Translations under genes and position numbers: made by a program | NCBI GenBank assembly: GCA_964226685.1 | Contig: CAXQRU010000030.1 | Location: forward strand, 1 to 39,554 | DNA length: 39,554 nt | Reading direction: 5' to 3' | Source of the DNA: CAXQRU01 sp964226685 | GTDB taxonomy: Bacteria; Pseudomonadota; Gammaproteobacteria; Pseudomonadales; Cellvibrionaceae | Notes under the pieces: model-generated | What the model was told of the DNA's origin: nothing | Database searches by the model: none | The model's input: the letters and a program-made list of their open reading frames with translations, nothing else | Part shown: positions 17,505 to 24,874 of the stretch, piece after piece | Layout: each line of letters starts with the position of its first letter | Position numbering within the stretch: the first letter of the stretch is position 1

Positions 17505-17723
17505 CACGCTCACCTCAACCTACACTTATTAACTCAGTATAGTTGATTTGAGGGAATTTAACGCTGAGCTTTATTGAGATCAATTATGAGGGAGGCAGAG
17601 GTCATACCGATGCTTTGTATGGCCAAAGCAAAAAAGTGCGGTCTCGCTACTATTGTTGAACACTTTTGTGAACACCAAAAAGGCTTCAGCTCCGCAGAAT
17701 CACCATAATTTTATGATTGAGCA

Positions 17724-18128
17724 TCATCTAAAGTGAGAAAACCTCGAATCCAAGGACTCGATAAACTTAGCCTCACTAGCTAGTAGATTATTGATGCTTG
17801 GCTTATATGAAGCATCTGGCACATACCAACTCTGCGCCTGATAATAGGCCTGGAGTTTCGAGTCCTTAAAGACGTAGCCTCGCCTTGCGAAGGGGAAGTT
17901 ACGCAGCACTTTATAAGAAAAGGCGTCTGCGGGCACATGCTGGACGACAAACATTAACTCAAAAGGCAAGCTTTTACAGTTGCTCGCAACAAACTCATCT
18001 CGACAGAATACATCTTCCCACTCATGAGGCCTTGAACGTATTACCAAATCACCTTTGGGAGAAAATTCCTTTTTGTAAAACAACAGAGCTATCAGCTCAT
18101 GGTGAAAATTCATGCCTATGGAATACAT
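17724..18128 (-). CDS. YARHG domain protein
   Basis: A 134-residue protein whose C-terminal half fits the YARHG domain: KVLRNFPFARRGYVFKDSKL, then AYYQAQSWYVPD, then NNLLASEAKFIESL. The signature itself is FARRG rather than YARHG. The family is usually exported or membrane-attached, but no signal peptide or membrane segment is present here, and the N-terminal 70 residues are unlike anything I know; an N-terminal truncation is possible. No convincing ribosome binding site precedes the ATG at 18128. Function unknown. It is divergent from the HTH regulator. Confidence 0.55.
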   Translation of the reverse strand: MYSIGMNFHHELIALLFYKKEFSPKGDLVIRSRPHEWEDVFCRDEFVASNCKSLPFELMFVVQHVPADAFSYKVLRNFPFARRGYVFKDSKLQAYYQAQSWYVPDASYKPSINNLLASEAKFIESLDSRFSHFR

Positions 18129-18208
18129 TGCACGGTTCTTAATGATGAAAATATACTGCTAATTCCCTTGTCCCAGAGCCTCAAACTAGTTGACTTGAGC
18201 AATCATAA

Positions 18209-18236
18209 ATAAGGGTTTACTTATGACAACCCTTAT
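18209..18236. promoter_or_regulatory. Inverted repeat, candidate operator of the HTH regulator
   Basis: ATAAGGGTT and AACCCTTAT form perfect 9-base arms around a 10-base spacer, 40 bp upstream of the HTH gene ATG and in the gap shared with the divergent YARHG gene. The geometry suits a dimeric repressor controlling its own gene; an RNA hairpin in the leader is the alternative. Confidence 0.4.
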
Positions 18237-18275
18237 GTTAAAAGTCGAAAAATGCATCACTAAAGGTTACGCAGA

Positions 18276-19028
18276 ATGACACCCACTAATACAGGCCATA
18301 AAGGGCGAATCATTCAAGCGCTAAAAAAATGCCTCAAGCAACACCAAATTACTTACAAACAGGTCGCCGAGTGGCTGGATGTATCTGAGCATAGCGTGAA
18401 ACGGCTGCTCGCCTCTAACCGCCTATCAATTGAAAGACTTGAGATTATTTGTCAGCATCTACAAATCGACTTTTTCGATTTAGCCAAGGTCATGGAACAG
18501 CAGCAACGCCTGGTACAACTGGATGTCGAACAAGAGCGAATCATCGTGTCTGACCCCCAACTCCTGCTGATCACCTTTTGCGTCATTAATGGCTACCAAT
18601 TTCAAGAGATATTGTCGTTCTACTCGATTACCGAACACGAATGCATTCAACAGTTAGCCACACTCGATCGCTTTAAGATCATCACCCTGTTACCGAATAA
18701 TAAAATCAAACGACTCATTGCACCCAATTTTTCATGGATACCCAATGGCCCCATTCAGCAGTTTTTCCAGAAAAAAGTGCAGGACGAATTTTTTCAATCG
18801 ACCTTTGCATCAGAGCACGAACAACTGATTTGCAATAACGCCATGCTTAAATCGTCAGATGTAGAGGCCTTGTTTGCAAAATTACAAAAAGTCAATGATG
18901 ACTTTACGGCTCTCGGCCAAGCAAACTTTTCCAGCGATAAATCGACTCTAAGGGGCACCACACTGGTGCTAGCCTATCGACAGTGGCAACCGAGTTTATT
19001 CGATGCTTATCGGAAAATCGATGCATGA
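18276..19028 (+). CDS. XRE-type HTH transcriptional regulator
   Basis: A 250-residue protein. Residues about 10-70 form a Cro/C1-like helix-turn-helix: KKCLKQHQITYKQVAEWLDVSEHSVKRLLASNRLSIERLEIICQHL in outline, with the recognition helix around SEHSVKRLL. The remaining 180 residues are an all-helical region without a domain I recognise, presumably for ligand sensing or dimerisation. The ATG at 18276 has AGGTTACGCAG upstream. The inverted repeat at 18209-18236 could be its operator. It ends one base before the convergent membrane-protein gene. Confidence 0.8.
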   Translation: MTPTNTGHKGRIIQALKKCLKQHQITYKQVAEWLDVSEHSVKRLLASNRLSIERLEIICQHLQIDFFDLAKVMEQQQRLVQLDVEQERIIVSDPQLLLITFCVINGYQFQEILSFYSITEHECIQQLATLDRFKIITLLPNNKIKRLIAPNFSWIPNGPIQQFFQKKVQDEFFQSTFASEHEQLICNNAMLKSSDVEALFAKLQKVNDDFTALGQANFSSDKSTLRGTTLVLAYRQWQPSLFDAYRKIDA

Positions 19029-20039
19029 TCAAAATGCATCATGGACAACTCTAGCATCCACTTTCGCTGTTAAACCAGTCAATTGCGCCATTGAGCTAGC
19101 ACCCGCTAGCGCCTCTTTGGCTTCTATATAACTCTTGATTCGTCGCCATTTATTGGAGGCCAAAATCGATAATATATACACCGCACCAAAGCGGCTAGAA
19201 TGAGACTCCACTCGTATTTTTTGCAAATCTTCGAAGACTAATTTTTGTATCTCAACTCCACCCTTATGAATAGTTATTGTCAACACTCCCTTTTCAATAA
19301 CAATATCTTGCATCTGCTTTTTTTTCTCAAAAACCACAACCAACATGATAATAAAAACAAATAATGCCGCGATAAATAAGGGCAATGACCCGGCAAAGAA
19401 GGCAGATACAGCCACAATCGCCGCGCATACCACAGCAGCAATCATGCCCTCTCTTCCCACTTCCTCTGAAAACGTTATTGGTTCTCGATGGCTTTCTGCT
19501 GGCAAGGTGACCCGTTCCATATCAATCGTTTTAAATGAGCAACCGGGATCATTCTTTAATAAATGCTTCTTTTTAACCTCAACCGTGCTTAACTTGGCAA
19601 TGAACTCTGCAAATTCAAAAATATCGGTATCCGACTGCCAATGTTTTATCGTCAACGGGGAGACTCTGCCTTTAGAGACAATATGCAAATCGATATGGCT
19701 CATAAAGCCCAGTAGCGTTAAGCTTCGATCAAGTTCAACGCTAATAATATCAACGATTGGAATCTTGGTCGCTCGCCATTTTGTTGAGACGCTCACGTCA
19801 CTTTGATTGACCGCCACAATACAATCACTAGAGCTATCCATTCTCCAGCCTGTGATCACACCAATAATAAACGCAACCGTAGAAGCCACCATAGCGACCG
19901 TCTCGGGGATATCTCCCCAATAAATTAATGCAACGACAAGGAAAATTATGACTTCAAAAGTGAAGACACCCATCAATACTGAGACAAAGCGCTCAGCAAA
20001 TGTGGGCGAAACACCTTTTATATTGGCTATCATTTCCAT
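19029..20039 (-). CDS. Hypothetical membrane protein with duplicated layout
   Basis: A 336-residue protein with four predicted membrane segments in two pairs: about 22-42 and 49-66, then about 199-215 and 218-236. Each pair is followed by a soluble beta-rich stretch of about 100 residues (IVAVNQSDVSVSTKW..., then IVIEKGVLTITIHKGG...), as in PH-like domains. This suggests an internal duplication, but I recognise no family and claim no function. It is convergent with the HTH gene and divergent from the EF-G-like locus. Confidence 0.65.
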   Translation of the reverse strand: MEMIANIKGVSPTFAERFVSVLMGVFTFEVIIFLVVALIYWGDIPETVAMVASTVAFIIGVITGWRMDSSSDCIVAVNQSDVSVSTKWRATKIPIVDIISVELDRSLTLLGFMSHIDLHIVSKGRVSPLTIKHWQSDTDIFEFAEFIAKLSTVEVKKKHLLKNDPGCSFKTIDMERVTLPAESHREPITFSEEVGREGMIAAVVCAAIVAVSAFFAGSLPLFIAALFVFIIMLVVVFEKKKQMQDIVIEKGVLTITIHKGGVEIQKLVFEDLQKIRVESHSSRFGAVYILSILASNKWRRIKSYIEAKEALAGASSMAQLTGLTAKVDARVVHDAF

Positions 20040-20067
20040 AAAACGCTTCCCGTATTACTATTTTTTC

Positions 20068-20096
20068 TTGCTTGCATAATCATTTAATGATAAATT
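20068..20096 (+). promoter_or_regulatory. Candidate sigma-70 promoter of the EF-G-like locus
   Basis: TTGCTT, 17-base spacer, TAAATT. Transcription would start near 20103, about 20 nt before the first leader ORF. Each hexamer matches consensus at four of six positions. Its value comes from the position just ahead of the leader. Confidence 0.4.
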
Positions 20097-20122
20097 CTGG
20101 CGAAATTTTTAGAGAGTTTATT

Positions 20123-20188
20123 ATGTTTGGTCAAATTATTCAGCAAATTATCTTACAAAAAGATCTACGCTGCATTTTAGCGATGTGA
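20123..20188 (+). CDS. Leader peptide (21 residues) upstream of EF-G-like gene
   Basis: A short ORF beginning MFGQIIQQIILQKD and ending RCILAM before TGA, with AGAGAG seven bases before the ATG. It is followed after 14 bases by a GC-rich hairpin and then by a strong intrinsic terminator. This is the layout of leader peptides whose translation, or stalling, decides whether RNA polymerase reads on into a downstream gene. I know no named family for this peptide; the role is inferred from position. Confidence 0.55.
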   Translation: MFGQIIQQIILQKDLRCILAM

Positions 20189-20202
20189 CCGCCCCCATGA
20201 TA

Positions 20203-20219
20203 GGGAGGCGAGGCCTCCC
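20203..20219 (+). promoter_or_regulatory. Leader hairpin competing with the terminator
   Basis: GGGAGG and CCTCCC pair around CGAGG. The same GGAGG...GGCC bases can instead pair with GGCC...CCTCC inside the terminator at 20231-20253, so the region can form two mutually exclusive structures, as expected of an attenuator. Pairing judged by eye only. Confidence 0.45.
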
Positions 20220-20230
20220 GTGTGCGAAAA

Positions 20231-20260
20231 CCCCGGCAGGCCTACCTCCGGGGTTTTTTT
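20231..20260 (+). terminator. Intrinsic terminator inside the EF-G-like leader
   Basis: CCCCGG-c-AGG pairs with CCT-CCGGGG around CCTA, followed by seven T residues. It is a textbook rho-independent terminator located 180 bases ahead of the EF-G-like start, with no full-size gene ending before it. That placement indicates regulated premature termination rather than end-of-operon termination. Confidence 0.9.
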
Positions 20261-20284
20261 ATGACTCAAAAAGTGGAAATTAAA

Positions 20285-20374
20285 ATGAAAACTTACGACA
20301 AACACATAGAAAACATAGACGCCCGCCGATGGTCAGCGAACGACCCTTGGCTATCGGCTATGGAATATTTATAA
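20285..20374 (+). CDS. Second small ORF (29 residues) between terminator and EF-G-like gene
   Basis: Starts MKTYDKHIENIDARRW and ends WLSAMEYL before TAA. GTGGAA lies seven bases before the ATG. The frame also opens at an ATG at 20261, directly against the terminator T-run, which has no ribosome binding site. It would be made only on read-through transcripts. It could be a second regulatory peptide acting with the hairpin at 20377-20410, or an unselected ORF. Confidence 0.4.
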   Translation: MKTYDKHIENIDARRWSANDPWLSAMEYL

Positions 20375-20376
20375 AC

Positions 20377-20410
20377 GACTCCCTCCACCTATTGATCGGT
20401 TTGGGGAGTC
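20377..20410 (+). promoter_or_regulatory. Hairpin before the EF-G-like start
   Basis: GACTCCC and GGGAGTC form a perfect 7-bp stem around a 20-base loop. It begins two bases after the second small ORF ends and lies about 30 bases before the EF-G-like ATG. No T-tract follows, so it is not a terminator; it may affect translation or coupling. Confidence 0.5.
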
Positions 20411-20439
20411 AACCCAAATATTGAACAATAGGTAAGATC

Positions 20440-22401
20440 ATGAAAAAAACATTAAGAAATATTGGCATAATCGCTCACGTAGACGCGGGCAAAACCACAG
20501 TAACTGAACGCATTTTATTTTACACCGGCAAAATCCATAAAACTGGGGAAGTGCATGACGGCACCACCTCGACAGACTTCTCACCGGAAGAGCGCAAGCG
20601 TGGCATCACGATTTATAGTGCGGCAACAACAGTTTTCTGGAAGGATCAGCAAATCAATGTGATTGATACTCCCGGTCACATCGATTTTAATATTGAAGTC
20701 AAACGATCGTTGCGAGTCCTCGATGGTGCGGTTGTGGTCTTTGATGCGGTCGCCGGTGTTGAGCCTCAATCGGAAACAAACTGGCGCTTGGCAGATCAAT
20801 ATGAGGTCCCACGCATTGCCCTGATCAATAAGATGGATCGAACCGGCGCTGATTATTGGCGTACGATTGATATGATCAAAGAACGCTTGGGCGCAATTGC
20901 TCTGCCACTGCATCTGCCTTTGGGTTCAGAGGGTTTTGATGGCTTGATTGATGTGTTGACACAAAAAGCGTATCGCTGGCAAGACGGGCTTATTGATGAA
21001 ATACCCGTGCCAGAAGCATGCATTGTAAAAATGAAGCAATGCCGACAACAGGTTATTGAAGCGTTAGCGGAAGTTGATGATGAACTTATGGGCTTGTATC
21101 TGGAAGGGCACGCACTCGATTTTGATACCGTCAAGCAAGCATTACATCGAGCTACCGTGAACAATCATGTGGTACCCGTTTTGTGTGGTTCAGCTTATAA
21201 AAAGCAAGGGGTTGAATTACTCCTTGATGCGATTGTTGATTATTTACCGGCACCAGAAGAGCGTGTTCATTCTACGGAACTGAAACAAGCACCTTTGGCC
21301 GCGCTAGCGTTTAAAACCGTCAACGATAAGCATGGTGCTTTAACCTTTGTACGCGTATACAAAGGGCAATTAACTCCAGGAATGAGTTTGTACAATAGCA
21401 CGCTTGATAAGCGCGAACGCATCAGCAACATTTATGAAATGCATGCTGATAAACGCGAAGCCTTATCGATTGCACCGGCGGGCGCCATCGTGGCACTGGC
21501 CGGCCTAAAACACACGAGTACGGGGCATACGCTGTGTTTAGCTCAGTCCCCGATCACTCTAGAGTCGATCGATGCACCGAGACCGGTGATTGCCTATGCC
21601 ATTGAGGCGGAACGCAATACCGATCAAAGCGCATTAGCCAAAGGCTTACAAGCCATGGTGAGCGAGGACCCGAGCTTGAGTGTGCGACAGGATGAGCAAA
21701 CCGGGCAGATGATTTTATCGGGCATGGGTGAGCTGCAACTGGAAGTCGCACTCAATAAATTGCGCGATGAATTCAAGGTCGAAGTCAATGTTGGCAAGCC
21801 AAAGGTGGCCTTTAGGGAAACCATTACTGCGGCAAAAGACATTGTTTATCGCTATAAAAAGCAAGACGGCGGCCCTGGTCAGTTTGCTCAAATGCAACTA
21901 AAGTTTGAGCCCACTGAACGCGATAGCGGCATTGCCTTTGTCGATAATATTGTAGGAGGATCGATTCCCAAAGAATTCATTCCTGCCATCGAAAAAGGCA
22001 TTCGCCAGGCGGCTCAAGCTGGCCTGCAAGGCCATGAGGTTGTGGACTTTAAGGTGACACTGGAGGACGGCAGTTATCACGAGCAGGATTCGTCGGCAAT
22101 CGCTTTTGAGAAAGCGGCAGTACTAGCATTTCGAGAGCTATTAAAGACGGTAGGCACGGCACTGCTAGAACCTATCATGAGCGTTGAGGTGATGACACCC
22201 AACGACTATGTCGGTGATTGCATCGGCGATTTAAATCGTCGCCGTGGCATTATCTTGCAGCAGCAGGTTCGCCGTAATGCGGTAGTGATTAATGCTCATG
22301 TACCATTAGCACAGATGTTTGGCTACATTGGTCAGTTGCGAGCCTTAAGCTCAGGACGGGCTAGCTACACTATGCAGTTTAGCCATTATGCTTTGACTTA
22401 A
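20440..22401 (+). CDS. EF-G-like translational GTPase (compact paralogue)
   Basis: A 653-residue cytoplasmic GTPase of the EF-G/ribosomal-protection superfamily. G1 AHVDAGKT is at 12-19, switch I RGITI at 54-58, DTPGH at 76-80 with the catalytic His80, NKMD at 130-133, and GSA in VPVLCGSAYKK. Domain II, domain III (SGMGELQLEVALNKL), domain IV (EDGSYHEQDSSAIAF) and domain V (FGYIGQLRALSSGRASYTMQF) follow. The domain IV tip is EF-G-like, not like Tet(M). It is about 50 residues shorter than housekeeping EF-G: G-domain insertions and linkers are reduced and the tail after FSHYALT is missing, because the stop codon lies in the terminal repeat of the adjacent element. The attenuator-like leader suggests induction by translation stress, possibly antibiotic protection. 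It is unlikely to be the main EF-G, since rpsL, rpsG and tuf are absent. Confidence 0.9.
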   Translation: MKKTLRNIGIIAHVDAGKTTVTERILFYTGKIHKTGEVHDGTTSTDFSPEERKRGITIYSAATTVFWKDQQINVIDTPGHIDFNIEVKRSLRVLDGAVVVFDAVAGVEPQSETNWRLADQYEVPRIALINKMDRTGADYWRTIDMIKERLGAIALPLHLPLGSEGFDGLIDVLTQKAYRWQDGLIDEIPVPEACIVKMKQCRQQVIEALAEVDDELMGLYLEGHALDFDTVKQALHRATVNNHVVPVLCGSAYKKQGVELLLDAIVDYLPAPEERVHSTELKQAPLAALAFKTVNDKHGALTFVRVYKGQLTPGMSLYNSTLDKRERISNIYEMHADKREALSIAPAGAIVALAGLKHTSTGHTLCLAQSPITLESIDAPRPVIAYAIEAERNTDQSALAKGLQAMVSEDPSLSVRQDEQTGQMILSGMGELQLEVALNKLRDEFKVEVNVGKPKVAFRETITAAKDIVYRYKKQDGGPGQFAQMQLKFEPTERDSGIAFVDNIVGGSIPKEFIPAIEKGIRQAAQAGLQGHEVVDFKVTLEDGSYHEQDSSAIAFEKAAVLAFRELLKTVGTALLEPIMSVEVMTPNDYVGDCIGDLNRRRGIILQQQVRRNAVVINAHVPLAQMFGYIGQLRALSSGRASYTMQFSHYALT

Positions 22402-22762
22402 GGAAACTCTGATTAAGTCTAGCGAGCCTCTGGCCTAGCAGGTTTGTTCGAGATCTAGGCGCTTCTTTGACAGATTTTTGCTCCTGCAAAATCTGCACTT
22501 CCGCTATCCGTAGCGGTCGCTGTCTAGACCTTGCAAAAAGGAGCAACAACGATATCGGAAAACCGGCAGGCCCCGAAGGGCGTGGCCAAAACGTCCATAT
22601 GCTGCGTTGCCTACATGGATGTAGGTACATCGATGATGCAGGAGCAAATCATCGTGTGAACTTCTTGCAAAGGACTAAGGCCATTAGACTGCGAAGTCCG
22701 CCTTGCCTATGAACGTTTTGACTCACGCAGAGGCCGGCTAGGCTTGATCAGAGGTTCCTTAA
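22398..22762. mobile_element. MITE-like 365-bp element with terminal inverted repeats
   Basis: The two ends form an imperfect inverted repeat of about 35 bases (30 identities), each beginning TTAAGGAA and sharing CTCTGAT, CTAGC and GCCTCTG: 22398-22432 against 22728-22762. Inside there is a second inverted pair, CAAAACGTCCATA at 22587-22599 and its near-complement at 22708-22720, and a perfect hairpin CTACAT/ATGTAG at 22611-22624. No protein of plausible quality is encoded. This is the structure of a non-autonomous miniature transposable element. Its first bases contain the TAA stop of the EF-G-like gene. No longer target duplication can be identified beyond the shared TTAA. Confidence 0.75.
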
Positions 22763-22764
22763 AT

Positions 22765-22788
22765 AAAACCCCAGCTTGCTGGGGTTTT
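22765..22788. terminator. Bidirectional terminator beside the element
   Basis: AAAACCCCAGC/GCTGGGGTTTT, a perfect 11-bp stem around TT whose A and T ends provide a T-tract in both directions. It can terminate the EF-G-like transcript on the plus strand and the OmpA-type transcript on the minus strand. Confidence 0.85.
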
Positions 22789-22820
22789 ATCTTTAATGTG
22801 GTTATTTGTTTGAATTAAGA

Positions 22821-23387
22821 TTATTGCAGACGAACCAACGTCACTCGGCGATTTAACGCTTTACCATAACGCGTTTCATTAGTCGCAATAGGATCTTGCT
22901 CACCGTAACCTTTAATGCTCAACAAACTTTGGTCAACACCATAATCGCTAACCAAAGCCTTCATCACTGTTAAGGCTCGGCGATAGGACAAATCCATATT
23001 ATACTCATCATCACCATCGCTATCGGTATGGCCTTCAATCAATACTTTTTGGCCAGATAACGCCGACGATTTCAGTGCTTTGGCAATTTCTTGAACTTGA
23101 TCATAGGCATTTCCAAACAAAGCATCCGAGTCGGTTTTAAAATTAACAGTTAAATCAATTTTATTGCCTGCGCCTTTCTCAAGTTCGGCAATAATCATGG
23201 CCGATGAAATTAAGTCTTCGCGCTTAGGCAAAGCTTTGATGCTCGTGGTTGAGGTCACGCGAGCTTGCAGATTATTTTTAATCTCGGCGCAGCGTTGATC
23301 ATCCTCGTCCGCCTCCCACAACTCCAGTACCCGAGACGGTTTGATCAATTTCTGAATGAATCCATACCGAATGATCAATCGATACAT
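22821..23387 (-). CDS. OmpA-type peptidoglycan-binding part of a frameshifted gene
   Basis: Contains a complete OmpA C-terminal domain (about 75-188): IDLTVNFKTDSDALF, then VLIEGHTDSDGDDEYNMDLSYRRA with the peptidoglycan-contacting Asp and Arg, then KGYGEQDPIATN and NRRVTLVRLQ. The first 30 residues from the nominal ATG at 23387 look like out-of-frame translation, and there is no signal peptide or ribosome binding site. It is therefore most likely the second half of the protein beginning at 23814, joined through a +1 shift somewhere in 23299-23387. Such proteins normally tie the outer membrane to peptidoglycan. Confidence 0.8.
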   Translation of the reverse strand: MYRLIIRYGFIQKLIKPSRVLELWEADEDDQRCAEIKNNLQARVTSTTSIKALPKREDLISSAMIIAELEKGAGNKIDLTVNFKTDSDALFGNAYDQVQEIAKALKSSALSGQKVLIEGHTDSDGDDEYNMDLSYRRALTVMKALVSDYGVDQSLLSIKGYGEQDPIATNETRYGKALNRRVTLVRLQ

Positions 23388-23814
23388 TATTTAAAACAGA
23401 TTGCTCAATATCACTATTAATAAAACACGTACCCTGCAAGTTAGCGCCTGACAAGTTACTATTTTCAATGCTGCTATTGATAAATACGGAGCCACTTAAG
23501 TTGGCCCCACTGAAATTCACTTGATCAATGGTGACATTAGTAAATTGAGAAAAAGAGAGGTCTTTACCCGAAAAATCCACTTGCTCGAGATCATCATTTT
23601 CCACGATTAGGCTACCCGTACTGGATTGGTAAGCACCTGTACTACCACGGACAGTCACGCCTTCTTTGCTGACCTGAACACCCTCAACCATAATTTCATC
23701 CTGAGTCACCCGAATGGAATCACCCACCGAAATTTCTTCATCATTAACAACTACTTGAGCCTGGGCCAGTGCGCATAATGCCAATGCGAAAGTACCCACC
23801 ACTAATTTTTTCAT
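23299..23814 (-). CDS. Exported pentapeptide-repeat part of the same frameshifted gene
   Basis: Signal peptide MKKLVVGTFALALCALAQAQ, then a short beta region (VVVNDEEISVGDSIRVTQDE), then about 16 pentapeptide repeats at 79-158 (VDFSG, VNFSG ANLSG, SNLSG ANLQG and so on), which fold as a right-handed quadrilateral beta helix. The frame then ends in VVGGGRG and TGA while the OmpA domain continues in another frame. Together the two parts span 22821-23814, about 331 residues. The gene is either inactivated, misread in the assembly, or recoded. A partial CRP-like site (TGTGA-N6-TAACA, 23939-23954) lies 125 bp upstream. Confidence 0.8.
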   Translation of the reverse strand: MKKLVVGTFALALCALAQAQVVVNDEEISVGDSIRVTQDEIMVEGVQVSKEGVTVRGSTGAYQSSTGSLIVENDDLEQVDFSGKDLSFSQFTNVTIDQVNFSGANLSGSVFINSSIENSNLSGANLQGTCFINSDIEQSVLNNVSIDHSVWIHSEIDQTVSGTGVVGGGRG

Positions 23815-24198
23815 AATCTCTACCTTTTAACAAAGCGCACAAGATAGTGCCGCGAACCTGAACGGCGAATGAACATACTGCCGAGCCGGCGCAATTTACA
23901 TCAAAAAGAGAGGAATCAACAGAAATTAGCGAAGCATATGTGATGAAATTAACAAAAAAGATTAGATTTTAACCAAAAACACTGAAGCAAATCGGTTAAA
24001 TTTCAACTCACACGTTAGGGTTCTTTCATAGCCTGGGGCGAGCAGTGTCGATTATTCTCAAGCTTTGTCATGAGAAGGTTTGCAAACTTTCCGGTAGATC
24101 ATAAATGCCTTTATCGAGAACTCACCATATTGATAACAATGACTTTCAGAATGTAGCAGTAAAGGAGAAGGCATTACGCCCTCTCCGACATCAACCGA
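23815..24198. other. 384-bp intergenic region
   Basis: No protein-coding potential seen. It holds the upstream region of the pentapeptide gene, including TGTGATGAAATTAACA at 23939-23954 (9 of 10 conserved CRP positions), and at 24164-24186 a 9-bp hairpin with one mismatch (GGAGAAGGC/GCCCTCTCC) that probably ends the minus-strand transcript of the 24199-24684 gene. Confidence 0.5.
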
Positions 24199-24684
24199 TT
24201 AAAACACACTTTTAAGTGGCTTAGTGAAATCACTAAAAGAGCGATCCATATAGTGGCCGGTTTGGATGGTCAGCTTGGTTCCCTCAAGAGAAAATTCAGA
24301 CTCAACATCATCAAAGTCCGCTTTTGGCACTACCATAATTTCAGTAATTTTCGCCACTTCTTCTTTATAGTCAGCATCTTTTAGGCAAATTTTCTCAAGG
24401 GCTTCAAGTGATGTGACCGTGCGCTCACCCGCCTTAGAAATCAGCCACTCGCCTTTGTAATCTTTCGCCTTTAGTTTTTCAGCATTGCTTTCGGCAACAT
24501 TGTTAAATTGCTCCCAATCCGCAGTAGTCACTAACTGAGTATTACCACAGGCAGACATCGTTTTAGTGGTTGCCGCAACAATTTTTTCATCGGCTTGTTT
24601 AATAGCTTTCTTTTCAGCGACACCAGCCGAAGCATTCATTGCCAATGTGGATGCTAAGATCAACGTCAGTGCTTTATAGTTCAT
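24199..24684 (-). CDS. Hypothetical periplasmic protein
   Basis: A 161-residue exported protein. The signal peptide is MNYKALTLILASTLAMNASA; the mature part is hydrophilic and mostly helical at first (VAEKKAIKQADEKIVAATTKTM), with two cysteines (SACGNT, KICLKD) that could form a disulfide. AAGGA lies about ten bases before the ATG, supporting the start. No family recognised. It is divergent from the kinase gene across a 190-bp gap. Confidence 0.7.
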   Translation of the reverse strand: MNYKALTLILASTLAMNASAGVAEKKAIKQADEKIVAATTKTMSACGNTQLVTTADWEQFNNVAESNAEKLKAKDYKGEWLISKAGERTVTSLEALEKICLKDADYKEEVAKITEIMVVPKADFDDVESEFSLEGTKLTIQTGHYMDRSFSDFTKPLKSVF

Positions 24685-24874
24685 TGTTCCATTCCTTCTG
24701 TTATGTGAGAGATAACTATATGGAATTGATGGATGCTAATCTACCGATTTCTATGATTTTTCACACAATCTTCACGATCAAGGCCACCTGGAGGTCATTT
24801 ATCAGCCAGACAGGCGTTACATCCATAATGCAAAATCTGCTACAGTAGGCATATATCCTCATCTTTGAATCAAC

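Noticed and set aside
20440..22401. Calling the GTPase Tet(M)/Tet(O) by size and leader
   Set aside because: The domain IV tip and domains III-V read like EF-G, without the protection-protein loop; only the length and leader resemble tet genes.
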